The notes under the pieces: model-generated | Told to the model about the DNA's origin: nothing | Seen by the model: the letters and a program-made list of their open reading frames with translations, nothing else | Database searches by the model: none | Position numbers and translations under genes: made by a program | Part shown: in pieces, positions 16,243 to 23,787 of the stretch | Layout of the letters: the number at the start of each line of letters is the position of its first letter | How positions within the stretch are numbered: the first letter of the stretch is position 1 | Assembly: GCA_046597185.1 (NCBI GenBank) | Contig: JBKJLF010000438.1 | Coordinates: 1-32,738 of the forward strand | DNA length: 32,738 nt | Reading direction: 5' to 3' | From: CAMBDR01 sp046597185 | GTDB taxonomy: Bacteria; Pseudomonadota; Gammaproteobacteria; Burkholderiales; Burkholderiaceae_D

Positions 16243-16851
16243 TCAACGGCGGCGCGGCGGGTTCGAGACCGTGCCGTCGCGCTTGACGACTAAAACACGT
16301 TTCGCAAGCGCTTGCTCTTCCTGGCTTGGTGTCGGGAAGAACACCCAATAGGTGTCCGCGTCCGGCCGCTCAACCTCTCGCTCGGCACGGCCCCAGTTCC
16401 ACTTCTGATCCCGGGCGTATTGCGTGGCCAGTTGTTTGGCCTTTTTCGGGCTGAACAGATCCGGTTTGTCGTTTGTGCCGCGCAGGTTCAAAATGCTGCC
16501 GTCAGATTTGACTACCAGAACGCGTTTCCAAAGAATTTCCTCTTCCGCTTTCGGCGTTTTGAAAAACACCCAACTGGTGCCGTCCACCTCTGGCCGACGT
16601 GCCTGTGGATCACGCTGAACACCATTAACGATGGCCGATTCAGCCTGGCCCCAGTTCAATTTGTGATCCCTGGCGTAGTGCGTGGCCAGCTTCATTGCGA
16701 TGGCCGCCTTATCGGATGTGGGTGTGGGTGTGGGTGTGGGTGTGGGTGCGGCTGCATCGGATTGATCTACCGCATAGCCGATAGCGCTGCTCAAAGCCAA
16801 GCACACACCCAGACCCAATCTGGCAACCATTGGCCGATAACTTGTTTTCAT
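16243..16851 (-). CDS. Exported protein with a duplicated domain of about 65 residues
   Basis: A 202-residue protein behind GGGAAG and ATG 16851. Residues 1-28 form a Sec signal peptide ending near 'IGYA'. A (Thr-Pro)n linker follows. Two copies of one domain come next: copy 1 at about 52-116 ('ATHYARDHKLNWGQAE' to 'WKRVLVVKSDGSI') and copy 2 at about 131-197 ('ATQYARDQKWNWGRAE' to 'AKRVLVVKRDGTV'). Each has a helix, then 'WVFF-x-TP' and a closing 'RVLVVK-x-DG' strand, which suggests a small alpha/beta fold, perhaps PepSY-like, but I do not recognise the family. The protein should be periplasmic. It lies downstream of the anti-sigma-like gene and has its own candidate promoter. Confidence 0.72.
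   Translation of the reverse strand: MKTSYRPMVARLGLGVCLALSSAIGYAVDQSDAAAPTPTPTPTPTSDKAAIAMKLATHYARDHKLNWGQAESAIVNGVQRDPQARRPEVDGTSWVFFKTPKAEEEILWKRVLVVKSDGSILNLRGTNDKPDLFSPKKAKQLATQYARDQKWNWGRAEREVERPDADTYWVFFPTPSQEEQALAKRVLVVKRDGTVSNPPRRR
16717..16749. repeat. GTGGGT hexamer repeat encoding a Thr-Pro linker
   Basis: About five GTGGGT units (plus strand) lie directly after the signal peptide codons of the exported protein and encode alternating Thr and Pro on the minus strand. The copies are almost identical. Confidence 0.75.
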
Positions 16852-16884
16852 TTTTCTTCCCTTTCGCGTAGGAGATCCGGTTGT

Positions 16885-16893
16885 ATTATCCCA
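16885..16893 (-). promoter_or_regulatory. Candidate extended -10 promoter for the exported protein
   Basis: On the minus strand TGG-GATAAT is an extended -10 (TGn plus five of six bases of TATAAT). Transcription would start near 16878, leaving a leader of about 27 bases that holds the GGGAAG ribosome binding site. No -35 box is seen. A hairpin GGGCAG...CTGCCC just upstream (about 16921-16942) might end the preceding transcript. Confidence 0.35.
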
Positions 16894-16950
16894 ATTTAAG
16901 GCTGCGCCGCCTGGGGCAGATCGGGCAGATCGAGCTGGCTGCCCGCCACT

Positions 16951-18366
16951 TCATCGCTTCAGGGCGTCGATTCTGGTTTGCAAGGCTTTGTCCACCACAA
17001 AATCAGGATAGGCCGTGCGGAATTGATGCCACTCGTCCAAGGCTTCCTTATTCTTTTCAGCTTGCAGTAATTTTTCGATTTTCTGCAACCAGACATTGGC
17101 AGGCAACGCAGGCGCTTGCAATACCTTGTGTGCCGCACGATTCGCCACATCGGCTGGTTTGGCGGCGGCCTCTGACGCGCCAGCCTGGGCCAATACCGCT
17201 GGTGGCGGCGCTGCTGCAGGGGCAGGGGCAGGAGCTGGTACTGCTACAGGTGCTGGCGCGGCGGGCGGCGCTGCTGCAAACACCTCCTCCTGCGGCGCGA
17301 TACGCGCTTTTTTTGCTTTACTGTGATGCGGCGTTTCTTTGGCCAGCGCCATCTCAGGTGGCGGCGCTTTATGGTCAGTCAACTCTGGGGCGGCGGCCAC
17401 CCGGCCTTGCACGCTTGCGACATTGCCTGGCGCATTATTTGGCACATTATTTGGCACATTATTTGGCGCATTATTTGACACATTATTTGGCGCATTATTT
17501 GGCACGCGCGCCGACGCAAGCACCATGCGGTCGGCAGCGGCGCGCTGTGCCGTCAATTTATTGCTTTCTTCCCGCTTGCTTTCTTCCCGCTTGCTTGCTT
17601 CCCGCTTGCGTTCTTCCTTCAGCCGTGTATCAAGCTCCTGATTTTCTTGCACTGCACGCCGATTGGCTTGCTCCGCGTTAGCCTTCGCCTGCGCCGCCTG
17701 ATCTTTGAGTTGCTGCAGTCTGGCTACTTGCTCACGTTCCGATATGGCCTGCGCAGCTTCGGCCTGTGCAGCTTTGGCCTGCGCAGCTTTGGCCTTCGAT
17801 GCTTTGGCCTCATCTTGCGCATCCTGTTTGGCCACCTTGTCGGCCGCCATCGGTTCAGCCGCCCTGCCTGCAGGCGCTGGCATAGCCTGAACCGGGCTAA
17901 CCTCCGCATTCACGGCAGGGGGCACGCTAACGATGGTGGGCTGCGGTGCTGGTGCAGGTGCTACGGCTGAAGCCGCAACTTCCATCCGCGCCCTGGGTGT
18001 CGGCTCCGGATCTAGCACCTGATTGCGCCATATTTGTACCACGCCCGACATCATCAACACCACGCTCGCTGCCAAGCCCATGGGCATGCGGTAACGCGAG
18101 AAAAAGCTGGGGCCAGCCGTGGGTGTAAAATCCGAGCCCACCTGCCCCGGATCATTGGCGGCCTGCGCCACCACGGGTGTCGGTGCGGGTATGCTTGCGG
18201 GTGCGCCAGCCAATGCAACTTGCGCATCAGCCAAAATACGTGCCTCCAATTCGGCCGAAGGCGTGGGCTGTGGCATGCTTGCCAGCAAGGCCGACAATGC
18301 GCCCTGCCGCAGCAGAAATTCATCGAATTCGGCCTCTTCTGTGCGCTGGATTTCATTATTGCTCAT
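16951..18366 (-). CDS. Anti-sigma-factor-like membrane protein with long coiled/low-complexity region
   Basis: A 471-residue protein whose ATG overlaps the sigma factor stop (ATGA). Residues 1-50 form an acidic helical N-terminus ('EEAEFDEFLLRQGALSALLA'), the likely sigma-binding part. One membrane helix lies near 95-115 ('GLAASVVLMMSGVVQIW'). Then come Pro/Ala-rich stretches, a Lys/Ala/Glu coiled region (about 190-275), six Asn-Asn-x-Pro repeats (about 288-313) and another Pro/Ala stretch. The last 45 residues ('WLQKIEKLLQAEKNKEALDEWHQF') resemble a TPR-like helix pair. The order suggests an inner membrane protein that holds the sigma factor inside and reaches through the periplasm. There is no classical zinc anti-sigma motif, so the role rests on position and topology. 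Confidence 0.75.
   Translation of the reverse strand: MSNNEIQRTEEAEFDEFLLRQGALSALLASMPQPTPSAELEARILADAQVALAGAPASIPAPTPVVAQAANDPGQVGSDFTPTAGPSFFSRYRMPMGLAASVVLMMSGVVQIWRNQVLDPEPTPRARMEVAASAVAPAPAPQPTIVSVPPAVNAEVSPVQAMPAPAGRAAEPMAADKVAKQDAQDEAKASKAKAAQAKAAQAEAAQAISEREQVARLQQLKDQAAQAKANAEQANRRAVQENQELDTRLKEERKREASKREESKREESNKLTAQRAAADRMVLASARVPNNAPNNVSNNAPNNVPNNVPNNAPGNVASVQGRVAAAPELTDHKAPPPEMALAKETPHHSKAKKARIAPQEEVFAAAPPAAPAPVAVPAPAPAPAAAPPPAVLAQAGASEAAAKPADVANRAAHKVLQAPALPANVWLQKIEKLLQAEKNKEALDEWHQFRTAYPDFVVDKALQTRIDALKR
17433..17504. repeat. Six 12-bp tandem repeats in the anti-sigma-like gene
   Basis: Six near-identical units of CATTATTTGGCA (plus strand) encode Asn-Asn-(Ala/Val)-(Pro/Ser) on the minus strand, in the periplasmic linker. 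The small differences affect single bases, so the array is recent. Confidence 0.85.
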
Positions 18367-19103
18367 GCTAGCGCCCCCCGAACTTGGCTACCTTGTAGTT
18401 GTGACCGCAGTTTTTGCATCGCATAGCGCAAGCGGCTTTTCACCGTTTCAACTGACACAGCGGTAATTTCAGCGATTTCTTCCAGACTCAAACCATTAAA
18501 TTGTTGTAACACCAGCGCTTCCCTTTGCTCGCCCGGTAAGCTCCGTATCGCCGCATGCAAGGCCGCCACTTCCTGCTTTTTTTCCAAAGCCGCCTCGGGC
18601 GAGGTACTCTCTTGCGCCGCATCGGCCAACCGCTCGAAACGGCTTTCTGCTCCATCGCCCTCATCATCGCCCGCTTTGCCGCCGATTTCACTGGCCAACA
18701 CCGCTTGCTTTTGGCGCAAGATATCAATCAAACGATTGCGCCCTATCTGGTACAAATACGTGCGAAACCCAGCCAAAGCCTGATACCGCCCACGCGCTTC
18801 ATGCAAGGCGGCCCAACTATCTTGCACAATTTCCTCCACCCACTCTATGCGCGGCGAACGCCATGCAATAAATTGATAAAAACCACTGCTATGGCGACGA
18901 TACAGTTCTTTAAAGGCGAGCAAATCACCACCGCAATAGCGCTGCATCAGGGCATGGTCGTCGAGATCGGCGGGGTTGGCAGGGTTTGTCATCATGCCGG
19001 GTAGTATAGCGGAAATTTCCCGCATCCACGCCCGCTTGCCGGCACCATTTGCCGACTCGTTTGCCAACTGATTTGCCAACTGATTTGCCAACCCCGCCAT
19101 CAT
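18363..19103 (-). CDS. RNA polymerase sigma factor, ECF (sigma-70) family
   Basis: Sigma region 2 is 'DHALMQRYCGGDLLAFKELYRRHSSGFYQFI' with 'VEEIVQDSWAALHEA' and 'FRTYLYQIGRNRLIDILRQ'. Region 4 is 'LPGEQREALVLQQFNGLSLEEIAEIT' with 'VETVKSRLRYAMQKLR', a helix-turn-helix that reads the -35 element. A Gly/Asp/Glu linker joins them. Two starts are possible: ATG 19103, 12 bases after the macroglobulin stop and behind AAGGGA, or the ATG pair at 18992/18995, which gives the usual ECF length. The longer form adds about 36 residues, including Leu-Ala-Asn-Gln repeats made of 12-bp units. The stop overlaps the anti-sigma-like gene. It probably turns on this envelope module in answer to surface stress. 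Confidence 0.9.
   Translation of the reverse strand: MMAGLANQLANQLANESANGAGKRAWMREISAILPGMMTNPANPADLDDHALMQRYCGGDLLAFKELYRRHSSGFYQFIAWRSPRIEWVEEIVQDSWAALHEARGRYQALAGFRTYLYQIGRNRLIDILRQKQAVLASEIGGKAGDDEGDGAESRFERLADAAQESTSPEAALEKKQEVAALHAAIRSLPGEQREALVLQQFNGLSLEEIAEITAVSVETVKSRLRYAMQKLRSQLQGSQVRGALA
19058..19093. repeat. 12-bp tandem repeats in the sigma factor N-terminal extension
   Basis: About three copies of TTTGCCAACTGA (plus strand) encode Leu-Ala-Asn-Gln on the minus strand in the optional N-terminal extension of the ECF sigma factor. If translation begins at 18992/18995, the repeats lie in the untranslated spacer instead. Confidence 0.7.
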
Positions 19104-19115
19104 TGCCCCAATCCC

Positions 19116-21947
19116 TTATTGCGCTGTGATTTTTATCGGCAAGGGCGCAGCCCAACTCTTGTCAGTGTCGTTATAGTACAAATACGCCGAAGAAGCCGGC
19201 CCGGTATAGCTACCCGGCACGGTGGCGACCAAATCCAAACCAATCTTTTTGACTTCGCCGGGTTTCATATCACGGAAGTACAAAATCACTTCCCGCGCAC
19301 GAGTTTCAAAAAACGCAATCTGACCTTTTTCGCGCAACTCTTTTAATTGCCAGGTTTGAAACGTCAAGCCACCGGGCAAACCCAGCCGTGCCAGCGTCAT
19401 CGGTTGCCCGCTTTGCGTCAAATTGCTGATCACCGCATTCATGCGCACCGTTTCGCCCATTTTGATTTGCGATTTTTCCAGCGTGGCACGCAAACTCACC
19501 ACTGCCGCCTTGGACGAAGCGGGCGCGTTGCTGCGGTATTCCACCGCCATTGAATAGGGCAGCGCCACCCCACTCTTACTGCGCAAGCTGATGCTGTGTT
19601 TGCCGCCGACGCTGAGTTTTTTGTCAAAGTCGGCAAACACAATCGGCTCACGTCGCCCGGCTTCATAGGCTTGCTCGGCTACCACCACGCCATCCACCAG
19701 CAAACTCACGCTCCCTGCCACTTGCGCCACGCGGGTGGCGTCATCAAAGGCGATCATGGCTTTCAACGCCAACACGGTGGCCTGGGTAGCGCCCCATTGG
19801 CCAAAGCCGCTGCGGTTATTTTGCAACCAGGTGATGCCTTTGCGCGCCGCTTCCAGGTGCGCATCGGTTTTCAGCAAGGCCAAAATCGCCAGCGAGGTGG
19901 TTTCAATTTCCAAATTCACGCCGCCGCTACGGGTAATGGAATGGTCGGCATTGCGCCATTCCCCAGTCGCGCTTTGCATTTTGGCCAGCTTGGTGGCAGC
20001 TACCATACCCGCTTTGGCATACGGTGAATTTTTACCGTTGGCCCCCAACAGCGTGCTAGTTGCCAAAGCCAATTGATAGGCGTCTTGCGTGCTCTCCGCC
20101 AGTTTGGCCGATTTGGCAATTTCTTTGTCCAAGCCGGTTTCGTGCGCCGACACCAAGGCCCAGGTGATATACGCATCCGTCACTTCGGGTGCGGCGCGGC
20201 CAAAGGAATCGAGCGCCTTGGCGTCACGCAAATAACCGCCATTGCCATCACGCCGTGACTTTAACCAGGCACCGGTGCGCGCCAGCATGGCCGTATCGAC
20301 CGAGCCATAAATATCCTTCATATCGGCAAATTCCAACAAGCCGTAGGCGGTTAAGGCTTCATGGCCGGGGTCGCCACCAAACCATTCGTAACCCTTGTTT
20401 TTGGATTCAAACCCGGCCAGTTTTTTGTAGCCGCTGTCGAGCAATTTACTGGAGCGCTCCAATAATTTCAGATCGGCCACTTCGTGCTGTTTCATGTATT
20501 GCATAATCATCACATTCGGGTAATTGGTTGAGGAAGTTTGTTCAAAACAGCCATTGGGTTCTTGCAACATGCCATCCAGGCCGGAAATCATGGTCGAGAG
20601 GGGGGATATGTAGATGCGCACACTGGCTTGCACGCTGCCAAGGTTGGCAGCGCTTAAATCCACTTCATGGCTCACTTCGGTTTTGACTTGGCCGGATTTT
20701 TGAATCAATTGCGGAAAGCCCAGCGGCGCGACCGGAATGCTGCGCAAGACTTCATCGTGCAAACCGCCACTATTAGCCGCCAAACGCACTTGTGCCACAC
20801 CACGCACCCCCGTCACTTCCAGCGGTACAAAAATACTCTTGCGCTGCCCCGCAGCCAGGCTGCCAGCGGGTAAGGCTTGGCCCGCCGCTCTCATCAATTT
20901 GCCGAAATCGCTATCGAGCGTCAAATCCAGCGCACGTTCGCTGTCATTGGTCAGCGTAATCGGAATCAAAGGCTGGTCGCCTGCCGACACTTCCAGCGGC
21001 AATTTGGCCGATAATGAAAACGGCAGCGAGGACTTGAACACCGTTTCATCACGCCCGGCCAAACCTGCGCCCACGCCTTCAGAAAAAACCCGGAACGAGG
21101 TAACGGCATCGGATAAGTCAAATTTCACTGTAGCTTTGCCCTGTGCATCGGTTTTAACGGCAGGAGCCCACAATACGGTTTCGCGATAATCATCGCGCAC
21201 GCCAGCATAGCCGGGCGTGTACGCTGGCAGCGGGAACACGCGCACCAGCGCCCATGCCAGTTGTTCGGGTGCTGGGGCACGTTTGTCCATCTGCCGTTTT
21301 GCCATCTTCCCTTTGGCTGCCGCAAAATCTTTATCTTCGACCATGGTTGCCGCATCCATTTTTCTCTCTTCGATACCTTGCTGCAATCTTAATCTATCCG
21401 CCGCTTCGGGTTTGGCGAAGCCAGCGACGGCAGCGCGTTCTTCACGGCGCGGCGCAATATTGCCCACTACCACAGGTTTGGCCTCGGCCACCTTGTTGGC
21501 CTGATGCGCCACCACGGGCGGGCCATTGGGCAGCGCTTGCGCCACCAGGGGCACAGGCTCGGGCAAGGGCGCGCGGGCACCTGCTGGCTTGGCGGGCGCA
21601 GATGCTGGTGCGGCTTGTGCGGCGGGTGCTGCGGGTGGATCAATCCTTACCGCCCGCGCCATCAACGCATCGGCCTTGCGCGCTTCTTTCTCGTTGCGCT
21701 GCACCTGGTAGTCTTGATTAGGCGACACGGGCGAGAGCACTTGCACCCAGTCAAAACGCCGATACCCGCGTGCACCCATCAATAAATCCAGCGCCAAGCC
21801 GCTCTTGGCTTCGGTTAAATCAGTATAAAAATTCGGCTCTTCAATTTTGCCCGGCAATTCTGCTTCCAGCAACAGTTTGGAGAGTAAATGCCCGCTTTTG
21901 TCGTCGGCAAAGGCAATCACGGTATCATCCACCACCGAGAGCGCCAA
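19116..21947 (-). CDS. Alpha-2-macroglobulin-like protein, C-terminal part (frameshifted from 21917-23512)
   Basis: This 943-codon frame begins at a TTG that is not a real start: 'LALSVVDDTVIAFADD' continues the macroglobulin domain of the upstream frame. A Pro/Ala-rich insert follows at about 95-165. Then come the alpha-2-macroglobulin region ('LPFSLSAKLPLEVSAGDQPLIPITLTND'), the thioester motif 'GCFEQTSSTNYPN' with Cys467, a thioester-domain alpha-alpha barrel ('YEWFGGDPGHEALTAYGLLEF', 'AYITWALVSAHE') and a C-terminal receptor-like beta domain. Bacterial macroglobulins are thought to trap proteases by a Cys-Gln thioester. It lies 5' of the sigma and anti-sigma genes, 12 bases from the longer sigma start. 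One missing T restores the whole protein of about 1468 residues. Confidence 0.88.
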   Translation of the reverse strand: MALSVVDDTVIAFADDKSGHLLSKLLLEAELPGKIEEPNFYTDLTEAKSGLALDLLMGARGYRRFDWVQVLSPVSPNQDYQVQRNEKEARKADALMARAVRIDPPAAPAAQAAPASAPAKPAGARAPLPEPVPLVAQALPNGPPVVAHQANKVAEAKPVVVGNIAPRREERAAVAGFAKPEAADRLRLQQGIEERKMDAATMVEDKDFAAAKGKMAKRQMDKRAPAPEQLAWALVRVFPLPAYTPGYAGVRDDYRETVLWAPAVKTDAQGKATVKFDLSDAVTSFRVFSEGVGAGLAGRDETVFKSSLPFSLSAKLPLEVSAGDQPLIPITLTNDSERALDLTLDSDFGKLMRAAGQALPAGSLAAGQRKSIFVPLEVTGVRGVAQVRLAANSGGLHDEVLRSIPVAPLGFPQLIQKSGQVKTEVSHEVDLSAANLGSVQASVRIYISPLSTMISGLDGMLQEPNGCFEQTSSTNYPNVMIMQYMKQHEVADLKLLERSSKLLDSGYKKLAGFESKNKGYEWFGGDPGHEALTAYGLLEFADMKDIYGSVDTAMLARTGAWLKSRRDGNGGYLRDAKALDSFGRAAPEVTDAYITWALVSAHETGLDKEIAKSAKLAESTQDAYQLALATSTLLGANGKNSPYAKAGMVAATKLAKMQSATGEWRNADHSITRSGGVNLEIETTSLAILALLKTDAHLEAARKGITWLQNNRSGFGQWGATQATVLALKAMIAFDDATRVAQVAGSVSLLVDGVVVAEQAYEAGRREPIVFADFDKKLSVGGKHSISLRSKSGVALPYSMAVEYRSNAPASSKAAVVSLRATLEKSQIKMGETVRMNAVISNLTQSGQPMTLARLGLPGGLTFQTWQLKELREKGQIAFFETRAREVILYFRDMKPGEVKKIGLDLVATVPGSYTGPASSAYLYYNDTDKSWAAPLPIKITAQ

Positions 21948-23512
21948 TCCGCCGGAATCGGCTTGCCTTGCGCATCGCGGGTGGTAATATTCAAGGCCAC
22001 CTGGCCGCGTGGCGCATAGCTTTTGCGTGCGGTTTCCACCTTCACTTGCAACTGCGTGCGGCGATTGCGAAATACCAAACGCTCGGCCAGCGGCGTTAAA
22101 TTAGCGTCAAACAGCGTCACCCGCGCCACCCCGGCGGCTTTATTCAATGCAGCGTCTTTTGATTTCAACCAAACCACGCCCGGCGCGTCTGGCCCGGCCC
22201 CGGCCCTAACGCTGGCGCTATCGAGCACATTCTCGCGCACGGTCGCTGCCACCACCACGGTTTGCGCCTGACTGCACAGCACACTCACGCGTAGCGCCGC
22301 TTCCTGGCCGTCCACATCATCATAACTGCGCAAGACACAACCCTGGTCTTCTGCCAAGGGCAGTGCAAATTTCTCGCTCACACTGGCCGGACGCGTTACT
22401 TCGGCATGGTAGCTACGGCCTGTGGCAGGGGTAAACCCGATGCGGCCCAAACCGTTTTTAAAGGTGCTGAATTTTGCTACCGCATTACCCAAATCATCCA
22501 CCAGCCGCCCGTCAATATCGGCCGGCTTGCCAATGGGCGTTTTGGCTTCAAAATACAAACGGGTCGGCAAACCGGCTACCATTTTGCCACCTTCCGGGAA
22601 AAACGCCAGCGCCAATTTTTTCTGCAATAAAGGAATCGCTTTCGACACCGATTCGGTAATGCCGCCATCTTCCACCAAAATCGTCAGCAAACCATCGCCG
22701 CTATCAATATTTTTGGGCAAATCAAATTTCACCAGCGCGCCGCCATCGGCATTGGTATTGACTTTCACGCGTGGCAGCTCGACGCCATCTACCGTAATCA
22801 CGGCGGTCAGCAATTTGCCACCCAGCGCTTCACCCGTGGGGCGTTTTACCTCGACCGTGGCGCTAACCTGATCGCCCGCACCATAAGCTTTTTTGATGAA
22901 TTCCAGCTTTTTCTTCATGCGCGGCGCTTCATAGCTGAAAACGATAATCGGCCGCTCAACCCGCTGACCATCGCCCGCCGTGGCGCGCAAGGTATATTCC
23001 CCACCTTGCACCTCGCTCGGCAATTCAAAATCATTGCTGGCACTGCCCGCCACCACGTGCAAGCGTTTTTTGAGCACCGTCGCACCTTTGGGGGAGATTA
23101 ATTCCACCAGGGTTTGGTCGATGGCGGCCTGGCTCAGCGAGCGCGCTTTTAAGTCCCAGGTTTTAAACCAGATGGTTTCACCCGGTTTGTACAGCGGTTT
23201 ATCCACCTGCAAATAAGCGCGCCGCCCCACGGCCGCATCAAAATGGCTGGTGATACTGGCAACCAAATCCCCCGCTTTTGCCAGATTGGCGCGTGGTGAG
23301 GCGGCCGGGGCGCGTTCGGCAGGCTGGGCTGGCTGAATCACTTTTTTGGCGGGTGCCGCGTCGGCAACAGATTGCACATTCGATTCAGCAGTAGCTTGGG
23401 TAATAGCGGGGGTAATGGATTGGGCAGCCCCGGGCGCAGATGGCTCCTGACGCGCAAAAGCCAGCAGCGAAATCAGTGACAGCAAGATAATGAGTGAGCG
23501 TAGTGGTTTCAT
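21917..23512 (-). CDS. Alpha-2-macroglobulin-like protein, N-terminal part (frame broken by one missing base)
   Basis: The protein starts at ATG 23512, behind AGGAG 10 bases upstream. Residues 1-21 form a signal peptide ('SLIILLSLISLLAFA') with no lipobox Cys, so the protein is probably soluble in the periplasm rather than a lipoprotein. A Pro/Ala-rich linker leads to the first macroglobulin domains with 'YLQVDKPLYKPGETIWFKTW', the best conserved segment of the family, and further beta domains follow. The frame stays good until 'RDAQGKPIPAD' and then ends with ten foreign residues (WRSRWW...). The correct continuation is in the next frame from base 21947. The ATG overlaps the stop of an 11-residue upstream ORF. 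Sequencing error, mutation or frameshifting could explain the break. Confidence 0.85.
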   Translation of the reverse strand: MKPLRSLIILLSLISLLAFARQEPSAPGAAQSITPAITQATAESNVQSVADAAPAKKVIQPAQPAERAPAASPRANLAKAGDLVASITSHFDAAVGRRAYLQVDKPLYKPGETIWFKTWDLKARSLSQAAIDQTLVELISPKGATVLKKRLHVVAGSASNDFELPSEVQGGEYTLRATAGDGQRVERPIIVFSYEAPRMKKKLEFIKKAYGAGDQVSATVEVKRPTGEALGGKLLTAVITVDGVELPRVKVNTNADGGALVKFDLPKNIDSGDGLLTILVEDGGITESVSKAIPLLQKKLALAFFPEGGKMVAGLPTRLYFEAKTPIGKPADIDGRLVDDLGNAVAKFSTFKNGLGRIGFTPATGRSYHAEVTRPASVSEKFALPLAEDQGCVLRSYDDVDGQEAALRVSVLCSQAQTVVVAATVRENVLDSASVRAGAGPDAPGVVWLKSKDAALNKAAGVARVTLFDANLTPLAERLVFRNRRTQLQVKVETARKSYAPRGQVALNITTRDAQGKPIPADWRSRWWMIP

Positions 23513-23544
23513 GGCTGACAAGCTCCTGAAAGGGATGCGTTCAT
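23509..23544 (-). CDS. 11-residue upstream ORF overlapping the macroglobulin start
   Basis: ATG 23544 lies 6 bases after a perfect AAGGAG (23551-23556) and encodes MNASLSGACQP. Its TGA (23511-23509) overlaps the macroglobulin ATG (23512-23510) as ATGA. The short ORF has the best ribosome binding site around, so ribosomes probably enter here and re-start at the macroglobulin gene. A longer frame in the same phase starts at 23724 but has no ribosome binding site. This could be a translational coupler or a leader peptide. It is seen in the sequence; the function is inference. Confidence 0.55.
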   Translation of the reverse strand: MNASLSGACQP

Positions 23545-23584
23545 GTTGTGCTCCTTACGGTTGAACAATGCGGTTAAACAATCA

Positions 23585-23605
23585 GTCCGGGCAATGCGCC
23601 CGGAC
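23585..23605. promoter_or_regulatory. Perfect 8-bp hairpin in the macroglobulin leader
   Basis: GTCCGGGC-AATGC-GCCCGGAC is a perfect inverted repeat with a 5-base loop, 41 bases before the ATG of the 11-residue ORF. No T-run follows on the minus strand, so it is more likely an RNA regulatory stem or protein site than a terminator. It lies in the 264-base gap between the divergent macroglobulin leader ORF and the kinase gene. Confidence 0.55.
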
Positions 23606-23787
23606 AATAAGTGTGGGTAATATGGCCTTAAACGGCGCTTGCGCACAAACGGGGTTAAATTCTTGATGTATGATGTAATTAATCTGGACGATGGTAAGCG
23701 AAGCACGATAGAATTCATCAGCAACAGGGTTTCAATACCACTGTCCTTTATAGTAATGATCAGGTCAACCTCAAACGGAAATAAACC

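Noticed and set aside
16881..17681. A 266-codon plus-strand frame with repeated 'LAHY' units
   Set aside because: It is antisense to the anti-sigma-like gene; the repeats mirror the 12-bp array of that gene.
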